A DNA stretch of 12,557 bases, taken from assembly GCA_900772495.1 (NCBI GenBank), contig CAAHEJ010000040.1, positions 1-12,557 on the forward strand. The letters run 5' to 3'. This DNA comes from an uncultured Campylobacter sp. (GTDB lineage Bacteria > Campylobacterota > Campylobacteria > Campylobacterales > Campylobacteraceae). The notes under the pieces were generated by a model, which made no database searches, was not told the origin of the DNA, and worked only from the letters and a program-made list of their open reading frames with translations. Below, piece by piece: positions 6,301 through 12,557 of this stretch (position 1 is its first letter; each line of letters starts with the position of its first letter). A program made the position numbers and the translations under genes.

Positions 6301-6717
6301 ATGTTTGAGATTATAAAACAATCCGTAAAGCATTTTTTTGGGGAGATTTTAAGGTGCAAAATCACCCCTAGCAAGAGTATCAAGGGCGAGTTGTATGGCT
6401 CGGCTATCGCTCTTACGCACAAAAATGAGGAGATAAATTTTTATCTTTTCTTTCCAAAGGAGGTTTTTGAGCGGTATAGAGACATTTTTTTGAAAGGTGC
6501 GGTGCTTAAAGAGGACGATTGGTGCGATTTATCCAAAGAATTCGCCAACGAAATCATAGGCTATGCGAAGATTAAGCTGAATGAGCGCAACGAAGAATTC
6601 AAGCTTGGCATACCTGAATACCTCGGTAGAGTTGATTTCAACGACTTTAAGCTAGACAAAGAAGCCATTTTTTCAGACGGCAAATTTTCTTTTAGGATAG
6701 GCTATAAAAAACGATGA
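6301..6717 (+). CDS. cheX: CheX-like chemotaxis phosphatase
   Basis: This is a 138-residue cytosolic protein of the CheC/CheX/FliY phosphatase fold. In that fold a helix carries Glu and Asn two residues apart, which attack CheY-phosphate. Here the helix reads LSKEFANEIIGYAK with E80 and N83, matching the E-x2-N pair and the following N/E-x-I-x-G of CheX proteins. Only one such helix is visible, as in CheX; CheC and FliY have two. The rest is alternating beta strands (GELYGSAIAL, NFYLFFPKEVF, FRIGYKK), consistent with the fold. Its TGA overlaps the fliN ATG in ATGA, so the two are translationally coupled. Expected role: lowering CheY-P at or near the flagellar switch. Fold assignment rests on a short motif plus context; activity is inferred. 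Confidence 0.72.
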   Translation: MFEIIKQSVKHFFGEILRCKITPSKSIKGELYGSAIALTHKNEEINFYLFFPKEVFERYRDIFLKGAVLKEDDWCDLSKEFANEIIGYAKIKLNERNEEFKLGIPEYLGRVDFNDFKLDKEAIFSDGKFSFRIGYKKR

Positions 6718-7076
6718 GCGCGAATTCTAATGAGGCACAAAGCCCGACAAACTCGGTTTTAGATGAAAAAAGGCTTAACGATTACGGCGAGCCTATGGGA
6801 CTTATCGAGTCTTATGAGGACATTTTGGACATCACCGTGGATTTTGTGAGTGAGCTTGGCACGACAAGTATGAGCGTGAGCGAGCTTTTGCAGCTTGAAG
6901 TAGGTTCAGTTATTGATCTTGAAAAGCCAGCGGGCGAAAGCGTGGAAGTGTATATCAACAAGCGCATTTTTGGCAAGGGCGAAGTGATGGTGTATGAGCG
7001 CAATCTCGCTATTCGTATCAATGAAATTTTAGACTCTAAAACCGTGCTTCAATACTTCAAAAAAGAGATTTTATGA
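6714..7076 (+). CDS. fliN: Flagellar motor switch protein FliN
   Basis: FliN is a component of the cytoplasmic C-ring, where it helps switch rotation direction and dock export cargo (FliH). The product has 120 residues, in the usual range. The first 35 residues are polar and likely disordered; a SpoA/FliN domain spans about 36-105: ILDITVDFVSELGTT, MSVSELLQLEVGSVIDLEKP, GESVEVYINKRIFGKGEVMV, NLAIRINEI. It overlaps the gene before and the gene after by ATGA, indicating coupled translation in one operon. The same neighbourhood (small upstream gene, fliN, membrane protein) occurs in Campylobacter and Helicobacter. Confidence 0.94.
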   Translation: MSANSNEAQSPTNSVLDEKRLNDYGEPMGLIESYEDILDITVDFVSELGTTSMSVSELLQLEVGSVIDLEKPAGESVEVYINKRIFGKGEVMVYERNLAIRINEILDSKTVLQYFKKEIL

Positions 7077-7921
7077 AAAATTTACGAATTTTTGCCTTGC
7101 TTGTTTGCGCCTTGCCTTTGTGTGCCATCAATCTTTTAAAATACGAGATTTATCCTAGCGAGCAAAATGAGAGTGTAAATATCACGCTTTCATTTGACGG
7201 TGTGTATGATGAAAGCAAACTTACCGAAAAAAGGGACAAAGAAGCGGTTTGGCTTACTCTAAACGGCGTAAATTACCCAAAGGAGGAGCTTAAAACCATA
7301 AATTCACCCTTAATCACGGGCATTTTGGTGCGTCCAAATGCCAAAGAAAACAAGCTTATCGTGGGCTTGCAAGCCAAAAGTGATGTGCGTATTAACACTG
7401 AAATGAGACAAAACAATTATGTGCTGATGATTCGCGCGCTTGATAAAAACGCGCCGACAAGCACAGGTGGGCTTTTTTACAAGCCAGAGCCGCAACAAAA
7501 TAAATTTGAAAGTAAATTTGACTACACAAGCTATATACTCATAATGGTGCTTTTGCTTTTGCTGCTTGGCGTGCTTTTGTGGCTTTCTCGCTCGGCAAAA
7601 CGAGGGCGCAACATAAAAGAATTCCGCGTGCTGTTTCAACGCCCACTTGACAAGAATAACAAATTTGTCATTTTAGAATTTGGCTCAAAAAGCTTTGTGA
7701 TGATACTTGGCACTTCAAATATCCTTTTAGAAACCATAGAAAAAGACTCTCAAAGCCCTAATACACCGCAAAGCACGCAAAACACAATCCACAAAGAAAC
7801 ACTTACGCCTATCAAAAAGACTTCAAAGAGCTTTGAAAATTTTTTTGAAGAAAACAAAGAACGCTTGCAAAAGCTGATTAAGGGCAAGGAAAATCAAAAT
7901 GAATCGTCAAAAAAGGGCTAG
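7073..7921 (+). CDS. fliO: Flagellar export-apparatus assembly protein FliO with a large periplasmic domain
   Basis: FliO helps assemble the FliPQR export gate. The 282-residue product starts with a signal sequence (about 1-18, LLVCALPLCA), then a periplasmic beta-rich region (about 20-122) resembling an AMIN domain, one strong membrane segment (about 152-172, LIMVLLLLLLGVLLWL), and a cytoplasmic FliO core: FRVLFQRPLD, NKFVILEFGSKSFVMILGTS (about 185-225). The tail is polar and ends in a charged helix (FENFFEENKERLQKLIKG). E. coli FliO has only a short periplasmic part; a long one next to fliN is the form known in Helicobacter pylori. It begins within the fliN stop codon (ATGA) and ends immediately before the next gene. 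FliO assignment rests on the core motif, topology and the fliN neighbour. Confidence 0.8.
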   Translation: MKNLRIFALLVCALPLCAINLLKYEIYPSEQNESVNITLSFDGVYDESKLTEKRDKEAVWLTLNGVNYPKEELKTINSPLITGILVRPNAKENKLIVGLQAKSDVRINTEMRQNNYVLMIRALDKNAPTSTGGLFYKPEPQQNKFESKFDYTSYILIMVLLLLLLGVLLWLSRSAKRGRNIKEFRVLFQRPLDKNNKFVILEFGSKSFVMILGTSNILLETIEKDSQSPNTPQSTQNTIHKETLTPIKKTSKSFENFFEENKERLQKLIKGKENQNESSKKG

Positions 7922-8629
7922 ATGATGAAAAAAATTTTTATTTTATCGCTAATGGTGCTGTATTTGGGCGCGGCGGTGAGTGTCAAAGCCCCTAGTTTTA
8001 AGGAAGGTTTGGCTTTGCAAGAGGCAAAACGCTACAAAGAAGCCTTGCAAATCTTTAAAACTCTTTGTAGGCAACACAATTCTAGGGCTTGCTTTTCACT
8101 CGCGCTGATGTATGAAAACGCACAAGGCGTTAATCGCGATGACAAAGAGGCGCGAAAGCACTATGATAGGGCGTGCAAGGGGCGTATTTCGAGTGCGTGC
8201 TTTAATCTAGGGCTAAATTTCGAGCGCAACAAGCTTAGCAAAGAAGCCGATGTGGCTTTTTATCGCGCTTGTGCCTTAAAGCACCTTGACTCTTGCACGA
8301 TTTTAGCGGCAAAATACAAAAAAAAGCAAAAGGGCGATTTGGCGGTTGAATTTTTTAACAAATCTTGCAAACTCAAAGACGCTCGCTCTTGCTTGGAACT
8401 TGCGCGTCTTTACGAGGACGGCACTATCACACGCCAAAATATCAAGCTTGCGATGAGTGCTTATAGCACCGCGTGTAGTCTTGGACAGCCTGAGGCGTGC
8501 TTTTACTTAGGCGAACGCAACGAGGGTAAGGACGATAACCTTGCCAAAAGATACTATGGTAGAGCTTGCGATACAAGCTATGCGCGTGCTTGCGATGCTT
8601 ATAAAAGGCTTAACAAGGATTTTGATTAA
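7922..8629 (+). CDS. Secreted cysteine-rich Sel1-repeat protein (Hcp-like)
   Basis: This is a 235-residue exported protein made of Sel1-like repeats, of the Helicobacter cysteine-rich (Hcp) type. A signal peptide (about 1-23) precedes the mature part. Six cysteine pairs, each C-x7-C, sit at C49/57, C85/93, C117/125, C149/157, C185/193 and C216/224. In Hcp proteins such pairs staple the two helices of each repeat by a disulfide. Pair-to-pair spacing is 36, 32, 32, 36 and 31 residues, so several repeats are shorter than the standard 36. The gene follows the fliO stop with no gap. ATG codons lie at 7922 and 7925; the AAAAGGG at 7911-7917 is better spaced for 7925. The role of Hcp proteins is not settled (adhesion, host response and cell-wall links have been proposed); a flagellar role here would be inference from position only. 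Confidence 0.85.
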   Translation: MMKKIFILSLMVLYLGAAVSVKAPSFKEGLALQEAKRYKEALQIFKTLCRQHNSRACFSLALMYENAQGVNRDDKEARKHYDRACKGRISSACFNLGLNFERNKLSKEADVAFYRACALKHLDSCTILAAKYKKKQKGDLAVEFFNKSCKLKDARSCLELARLYEDGTITRQNIKLAMSAYSTACSLGQPEACFYLGERNEGKDDNLAKRYYGRACDTSYARACDAYKRLNKDFD

Positions 8630-9273
8630 GGCTTAAAGTCCTTTAAATCCTTGCTCGTGCCGATTAAGATAAGGCTGTCGCCCACATTGACAAGGGTTGT
8701 TTCAAGGTCGGGAAACATTTGCCACTCGTTTGAGCTGTTTTTGTAAGCCACTATCTTTAAATTTCCAGCGATTTGTTTCAAACTGTGTCCCACAAGGCTC
8801 TCATCGACAAGGATTTTTACCGCTTTTATGGTGTTGGCTGACAAATCAATCACTTCAAATTCAGGGTGAGCTAAAAACTCTTTGGCAAGGCGCACTGCGC
8901 TTTCTTTTTCGGGGTAAATTACCCGCGCTGAACCAAGCTTTGATAGAATTTGCCCGTGGATAGGCGAAGTGGCTTTGGTGATGACCGTTTCTACGCCTAT
9001 TTCTTTGAGCGCCATCAGCGTAAGCACGCTTTTTTCGACATTTTCGCCTATGCTGACGATGACGACATCGATATTATGAAAGCCTGCTTCTTTAAGGGCG
9101 GTTACATTTGTGGAGTCCAAAATATAAGCGCAAGCAACCTTGTCCTGCAAGGCTTTGAGCTGCTCTTCTTTTTTGTCAGCGATGATGACGCTCTCGCCAG
9201 CATTTAAAAGCTCGCTCGCTACCACAGAGCCGAATTTCCCAAGCCCGATAATGCCATAGGTTTTGTTTTTCAT
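8626..9273 (-). CDS. ktrA: Potassium uptake regulator KtrA (RCK domain)
   Basis: KtrA forms a cytosolic octameric ring that gates KtrB in response to bound nucleotide. The 215-residue product has the two expected parts: an RCK-N Rossmann fold (about 1-135) with GLGKFG (10-15) and the ribose-binding acidic residue D33 in IIADKK, and a TrkA-C domain (about 140-215) with ILVDESLVGHSLKQI and GDSLILIG. The phrase VIYPEKESAVRLAKEFL is typical of KtrA. Length agrees with KtrA (about 220) rather than the doubled TrkA (about 450). Its ATG overlaps the ktrB TGA as ATGA, so the pair is translationally coupled. Its stop codon overlaps the stop of the convergent Hcp-like gene. Confidence 0.93.
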   Translation of the reverse strand: MKNKTYGIIGLGKFGSVVASELLNAGESVIIADKKEEQLKALQDKVACAYILDSTNVTALKEAGFHNIDVVIVSIGENVEKSVLTLMALKEIGVETVITKATSPIHGQILSKLGSARVIYPEKESAVRLAKEFLAHPEFEVIDLSANTIKAVKILVDESLVGHSLKQIAGNLKIVAYKNSSNEWQMFPDLETTLVNVGDSLILIGTSKDLKDFKP

Positions 9274-10613
9274 AGATAAATTCTCCCTTCGGGGTATTTG
9301 AAATGTTTTTCTTTTTCTTTGGTGAAAATGCTCATCAAAAAGGCGAAAATGCCTATCCGTCCGCTTATCATTAAGATAATGATGACAAGTTTTGCCTTGT
9401 CGCTAAAAAGCGCGCTTAATGAAAGCGTGCCGCCATCGCCCACTGAAAAGCCAACGGTTGCAAAGGCAGAAGTCGTTTCAAAGAAAACGGCGATGAATGG
9501 AATTTCATTTTCCATTAAGGATAAAATCACCACGCAGGCTACCACATAAGCCATAGAGCCAACGGCGATGACAAAGGCGCGTTTTATCGTTTCTTCTGGG
9601 ATTTCGTAGTTAAAAACCCGCACCCTGCCGTTTTTGATAACCCAGTAAGTATAAACAAGCAGCACGGCAAAGGTAGTTACCTTGATACCGCCACTCGTGC
9701 CGCCCGGACCGCCGCCTATAACCATAAACAGCGAGCCAAAAAACAAGCTTGCGTCCTTAAATGTGCCTAAATCCAGCGAGTTGAAGCCTGAGGTTCTGTA
9801 ATTGATAGCGGTAAAATAAGAGCTTAAAATCTTATCAAGCAAGGGCAGTGCGCCAAGGCTTTGCGCGTTTGAATACTCAAACAAAAAGATAGCCAAAGTC
9901 GCACAAAGCACCAAAGCAATGGTGCTAACAAGCACGAGTTTGGTATGCACGCTTAAATTCGCTATCCTTTTGCGCTGAAACAAATAAAGTTCAAGCAGCA
10001 CGAAATACCCTATGCCGCCGATAAGCACTAGGCTTGTGATGATGAAATTCACCCACACATCGCCCCTGTAAGCGATGATACCTGTTTCAAAGGTGCTAAA
10101 ACCGCCATTGTTAAAGGCTGAGATAGAGTGAAAAAACCCAGCCCACAAGGCTTGCGTGAAACTCATATCCAGCGCAAAACGCAAGGTAAGCAACACTCCG
10201 CCTATAAATTCAGCCGCAAAAACGAAAAAAAGGATTTTTTTCAAAAAGCCGATAACCCCGTCCATATGCGGGTAAATAAGGGATTCTTTGAGCATATTTT
10301 TTTCGTTAAAGCCGATTTTCTTGCGTATGAGTATGTAAAAAAACACGCCAAAGCCCATATAGCCAAGCCCGCCGATTTGCACTAAAAACAAAATAATAGC
10401 CTGCCCCGTGAAAGTAAAGTCCAAAGCCGTGTTTTTCACCACTAGCCCCGTCATACTCACCGCAGAAGTAGCGGTAAAAAGGGCGTCCATAAAGCTCAAA
10501 GGCACTTTGCAAACCCCGTCAAGCCGCAGCAAAAAAGCCCCCGCGATAGCGATAAATATATAACCTAAAAGCAAAAAGCGCACCGTGCGCCTGTCAAAAT
10601 GCGTTTGTCTCAA
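9270..10613 (-). CDS. ktrB: Potassium/sodium-coupled transporter subunit KtrB
   Basis: KtrB is the membrane subunit of the KtrAB potassium uptake system. Four pore repeats are visible in order: FTATSAVSMTGLVV, FHSISAFNNGGFSTF, INYRTSGFNSLDLG and FETTSAFATVGFSV, each with the selectivity-filter glycine. GGGPGGTSGGIKVTTF is the conserved loop that forms the intramembrane gate. The start is ambiguous: no in-frame ATG exists near the N-terminus. TTG at 10649 gives 459 residues but lies inside a -10-like sequence and has no ribosome site. TTG at 10613 gives 447 residues, has GGAG (10619-10622) five bases upstream, and still leaves about 12 residues before the first membrane segment, so it is preferred. 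The operon is ktrB-ktrA. Confidence 0.9.
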   Translation of the reverse strand: MRQTHFDRRTVRFLLLGYIFIAIAGAFLLRLDGVCKVPLSFMDALFTATSAVSMTGLVVKNTALDFTFTGQAIILFLVQIGGLGYMGFGVFFYILIRKKIGFNEKNMLKESLIYPHMDGVIGFLKKILFFVFAAEFIGGVLLTLRFALDMSFTQALWAGFFHSISAFNNGGFSTFETGIIAYRGDVWVNFIITSLVLIGGIGYFVLLELYLFQRKRIANLSVHTKLVLVSTIALVLCATLAIFLFEYSNAQSLGALPLLDKILSSYFTAINYRTSGFNSLDLGTFKDASLFFGSLFMVIGGGPGGTSGGIKVTTFAVLLVYTYWVIKNGRVRVFNYEIPEETIKRAFVIAVGSMAYVVACVVILSLMENEIPFIAVFFETTSAFATVGFSVGDGGTLSLSALFSDKAKLVIIILMISGRIGIFAFLMSIFTKEKEKHFKYPEGRIYL

Positions 10614-10618
10614 AAAAG

Positions 10619-10622
10619 CTCC
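10619..10622 (-). promoter_or_regulatory. Ribosome binding site deciding the ktrB start
   Basis: GGAG on the minus strand, five bases before TTG at 10613. No comparable purine-rich site precedes the upstream TTG at 10649. Confidence 0.5.
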
Positions 10623-10639
10623 ATTAAGCAAAAACGAGT

Positions 10640-10645
10640 ATTTTA
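10640..10645 (-). promoter_or_regulatory. Candidate -10 box for ktrBA
   Basis: On the minus strand TTTTTGG is followed by TAAAAT (10645-10640), the same form as the ispG promoter. Transcription would begin near 10633, downstream of the TTG at 10649 and about 20 nt before the TTG at 10613. Confidence 0.4.
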
Positions 10646-10738
10646 CCAAAAATGACTGAAATTAAGCTAAAATTTAAGCAGTATTTGAAAAAATGAGTAA
10701 AAATTTTTAAATTTTAGCTTATTTTTAAAAAATTCAGC

Positions 10739-10744
10739 TATAAT
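10739..10744 (+). promoter_or_regulatory. Candidate promoter (-10) for tRNA-Phe
   Basis: A consensus TATAAT within CAGCTATAATTACAC. No closer promoter is obvious, so the tRNA precursor would carry a leader of about 148 nt, long for a single tRNA gene. Confidence 0.5.
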
Positions 10745-10778
10745 TACACTTTGCATTGCGCCCAAACTTTAAGACAAA

Positions 10779-10871
10779 ATGCTTGCAAAGTGCTTTTTTA
10801 AGGCGTTTGATAGGCTTTTGCTTTACGAGAAAGCTAAATTTAGAGCTTTTAGCTTGTGGGTGTTTGTGTGA
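10779..10871 (+). CDS. Possible 30-codon Phe-rich leader peptide before tRNA-Phe
   Basis: An ORF of 30 codons from ATG 10779 to TGA 10869-10871 lies wholly within the transcribed leader of tRNA-Phe. Six of its 30 residues are Phe (positions 6, 7, 10, 21, 24 and 29), all encoded TTT. Leader peptides rich in one amino acid control related genes by ribosome stalling (for example pheM, pheL). The ribosome site is weak (AAGACAAA) and TTT is frequent in AT-rich DNA, so this may be coincidence. Confidence 0.25.
   Translation: MLAKCFFKAFDRLLLYEKAKFRAFSLWVFV
10830..10855 (+). promoter_or_regulatory. Competing hairpins in the tRNA-Phe leader
   Basis: AAAGCT (10830-10835) can pair with AGCTTT (10844-10849), or AAGCTAAA (10831-10838) can pair with TTTAGCTT (10848-10855). 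The two use overlapping bases and exclude each other. A third stem, AAAGCC (10872-10877) with GGCTTT (10887-10892), stands just before the mature tRNA. They may guide precursor processing or be attenuator-like; chance is possible. Confidence 0.3.
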
Positions 10872-10899
10872 AAAGCCTTTTTTGCGGGCTTTGTGTGAT

Positions 10900-10975
10900 G
10901 GTTCGGTAGCTCAGTCGGTAGAGCAGCAGACTGAAAATCTGCGTGTCGGCGGTTCGATTCCGCCCCAAACCACCA
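10900..10975 (+). tRNA. tRNA-Phe (anticodon GAA), CCA encoded
   Basis: The 76-base gene folds as a standard cloverleaf: D stem GCTC/GAGC, anticodon stem GCAGA/TCTGC with anticodon GAA at 10933-10935, T stem GGCGG/CCGCC with loop TTCGATT, discriminator A (10972) and encoded CCA (10973-10975). The acceptor stem is GGTTCGG with CCAAACC, which leaves C5 (10904) opposite A68 (10967), a mismatch where a G would complete the stem. One base separates it from the stop codon of the opposite-strand aminopeptidase gene. Confidence 0.97.
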
Positions 10976-10976
10976 T

Positions 10977-12557
10977 TTACTTCACTAAATCAACCTTTCT
11001 TTTAAGCCACGCTAATGTTTCACCTTTAAGGTGTGGAGCGAGCGTTTTCAACACCCTTTGATGATAGCTTTTAAGCCACGATTTTTCGGACTTATCAAGC
11101 ATTGTAAAATCAATCAAAGAGCGTTCAAAAGGGCAAAGCGTGAGCGTTTCAAAGCGCAAAAACTCGCCAAAGCCCTTTTCTTGCGTGCTGATTTTGCTGA
11201 TAGCCACTAAATTTTCAAGCCGCACGCCCCATTTGTCCGCTCGGTAAATGCCCGGTTCTATGGAAGTAACTATGCCCGCATTTGCCTTGTTGTGCGCATT
11301 GTGGCGCGAAAACTGCGAGATAGACACGGGCATTTCGTGCACCCCAAGACAATACCCCACGCCGTGTCCCGTGCCGTGCATATAATCAAGCCCATAATGC
11401 CATAAATTCGCCCTTGCAATGCTGTCAAGCGATGATAATGCCGTATTTATAGGGAATATCGCCCTACTTAACGCAATCAAAGCCTTTAAAACACGCGTAT
11501 AGTCTCTTTGCTGCGCCTTGAAAACCTTGCCAACAGGCACTACGCGCGTTATGTCAGTTGTGCCGTTTTGATACTGCGCCCCTGAGTCGATGAGTAAAAG
11601 CCCATTGCCCGAAATTTGCGCGTGTTCTTGCGCTGTGGCTTGGTAGTGCGGCAGGGCTGAATTTGCGTTAAAGCCCGCTATGGTCGCAAATGAGTTGCAA
11701 ATGTAAAGCGGGTGTTTAGCGCGAAATGCTGAAATTTGCGTATCTATGTCAAGCTCGCTGAGCTTTGCGCCCTGTTTCATCGCCCTTTCAAGCCACGCAA
11801 AAAATTCACACAAGGCTATGCCGTCCGCTATCATCGCGTTTTTGAAGTGTCGCAACTCTTTGCGACTTTTGTGAATTTTCAGCAATGTGCTAGGATTTGG
11901 AGCTTTGATGAGCTTGTTTTTGCCCTGCTTTAAAATCCGCGCAAAAAAAACGCTCATTTTTTGGCTATCTACCAGCACTCGCGCCCTTGCAAGCTCGCGC
12001 AAATGCGTCTCAACGCTTTCATACTCAGCCAGCTCAAAGCCCTGTGTTGCAAGCCTTGCCCTTAAATTTGGCGGGATTTTGTTTGTATCCACAAAAAGCG
12101 TGGCGCGACTTTGGCTGATGAGCAAAAAGGACAAAAACACGGGATTGTAAGCTATGTCAAGCCCGCGCAAGTTCGTAATCCACGCTATGTCATCAAGCGA
12201 GCTGATGAAATGGTGTGTTGCGTTTTGCTCTTGCATTTTTTCGCGCACGATTTTAAGCTTGCTTTTTGCACTTTTTGCAGCAAAAGGGCTTGCGTGAGCG
12301 AAAATTTGGCTTTTTGGCAAGGGCGGACGGGCAAAAATCTCACTCACCAAATCCGCAAATTTGAGCCTTAAATTCGCCTTTTTGAGTGCTTGTTTTAACT
12401 CTTTGTGAGCGGAGATTGACAAATTTTTGGGGTTTATGCCGATAAAATCGCCACTTTTAAGCACTTGACAAAGAAATTTAGGATAAGTGTGCTGTGGGCT
12501 TTGCTTTTGAAGCGTTATGCCGCTGTGGGCAAGCTCTTTTTGCGCTTGCAGATGATA
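10977..12557 (-). CDS. pepP: Xaa-Pro aminopeptidase (M24B family), 5' end cut by window edge
   Basis: This cytosolic dinuclear-metal peptidase removes an N-terminal residue that precedes proline. The frame is open from the right edge through 526 codons to TAA at 10979-10977; an internal GTG at 12464 is not the start, because the 31 codons upstream of it are open and read as part of the N-terminal domain. Numbering from the edge, metal ligands are D324 (LIDSG), D335 (TTDITR), H398 (HGTGHGVG), E434 (IEPGIY) and E448 (VRLEN). The spacing agrees with human XPNPEP1 (D415, D426, H489, E523, E537), placing it in the long three-domain subgroup of about 600 residues, so roughly 70 N-terminal residues are missing here. 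It faces tRNA-Phe tail to tail. Confidence 0.94.
   Translation of the reverse strand, partial: YHLQAQKELAHSGITLQKQSPQHTYPKFLCQVLKSGDFIGINPKNLSISAHKELKQALKKANLRLKFADLVSEIFARPPLPKSQIFAHASPFAAKSAKSKLKIVREKMQEQNATHHFISSLDDIAWITNLRGLDIAYNPVFLSFLLISQSRATLFVDTNKIPPNLRARLATQGFELAEYESVETHLRELARARVLVDSQKMSVFFARILKQGKNKLIKAPNPSTLLKIHKSRKELRHFKNAMIADGIALCEFFAWLERAMKQGAKLSELDIDTQISAFRAKHPLYICNSFATIAGFNANSALPHYQATAQEHAQISGNGLLLIDSGAQYQNGTTDITRVVPVGKVFKAQQRDYTRVLKALIALSRAIFPINTALSSLDSIARANLWHYGLDYMHGTGHGVGYCLGVHEMPVSISQFSRHNAHNKANAGIVTSIEPGIYRADKWGVRLENLVAISKISTQEKGFGEFLRFETLTLCPFERSLIDFTMLDKSEKSWLKSYHQRVLKTLAPHLKGETLAWLKRKVDLVK

Noticed and set aside
6296..6316. ATG at 6296 just before the cheX ATG
   Set aside because: Out of frame, gives only a 6-codon ORF, and is too close to the GGGAG ribosome site.
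10900..10980. tRNA-Phe 3' end as an integration (attB) site
   Set aside because: No integrase, no repeat of the tRNA 3' end, and a housekeeping gene follows directly.
10756..11061. 101-codon plus-strand frame through the tRNA region
   Set aside because: It runs through tRNA-Phe and antisense to pepP, starts at a non-ATG codon, and has no family resemblance.
1..12557. CRISPR array, insertion sequence or phage genes
   Set aside because: No regularly spaced repeats, transposase, integrase or phage-like reading frames were found on either strand.

Overview
The window looks like a chromosomal segment from a member of the Campylobacterales (Campylobacter/Helicobacter relatives). The reasons are the AT-rich intergenic DNA full of AAATTT tracts, extended -10 promoters of the TTTGnTAAAAT/TATAAT type, the fliN-fliO pairing known from Helicobacter and Campylobacter, an Hcp-like cysteine-rich Sel1-repeat protein, and an IspG sequence typical of this group. 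Genus cannot be fixed from sequence reading alone. No phage, insertion sequence or CRISPR array is visible.

Layout, left to right. (1) 1-1050, minus: an MFS efflux pump of the SotB type, cut by the left edge. (2) 1243-2310, plus: ispG of the MEP isoprenoid pathway, divergent from sotB and followed by a hairpin. (3) 2311-3059: a 362-bp gene-free stretch with a degenerate ATTGCGAG-type repeat, then a small minus-strand secreted-protein gene whose 3' end appears to run into another repeat. (4) 3060-4118, plus: a YedE-type selenium/sulfur-compound transporter without its usual YedF neighbour, followed by a second, well-formed palindromic repeat. (5) 4386-6029, minus: a single-gene ABC exporter of the cyclic-peptide/siderophore type (YojI/PvdE/SyrD), with a palindrome over its -35 region. 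(6) 6301-8629, plus: a compact operon of a CheX-like phosphatase, FliN, FliO and an Hcp-like protein, with ATGA overlaps at the first two junctions. (7) 8626-10613, minus: ktrB-ktrA potassium uptake operon; its stop codon overlaps that of the preceding convergent gene. (8) 10739-10975, plus: a promoter, a 150-nt leader and tRNA-Phe(GAA). (9) 10977-12557, minus: an M24B Xaa-Pro aminopeptidase, cut by the right edge.

The most coherent functional unit is the flagellar operon. CheX (CheY-P phosphatase fold) is translationally coupled to the switch protein FliN, which is coupled to the export-gate assembly factor FliO. The CheX/FliN pair resembles a split version of the FliY fusion proteins of other bacteria. 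Other points worth attention are the Phe-rich 30-codon ORF and alternative hairpins in front of tRNA-Phe, a C-A mismatch in the tRNA-Phe acceptor stem, repeat-derived hairpins around yedE, and the orphan peptide-type exporter with a candidate operator. No clearly new defence or mobile system is visible; the novel items are mostly regulatory structures and gene pairings.
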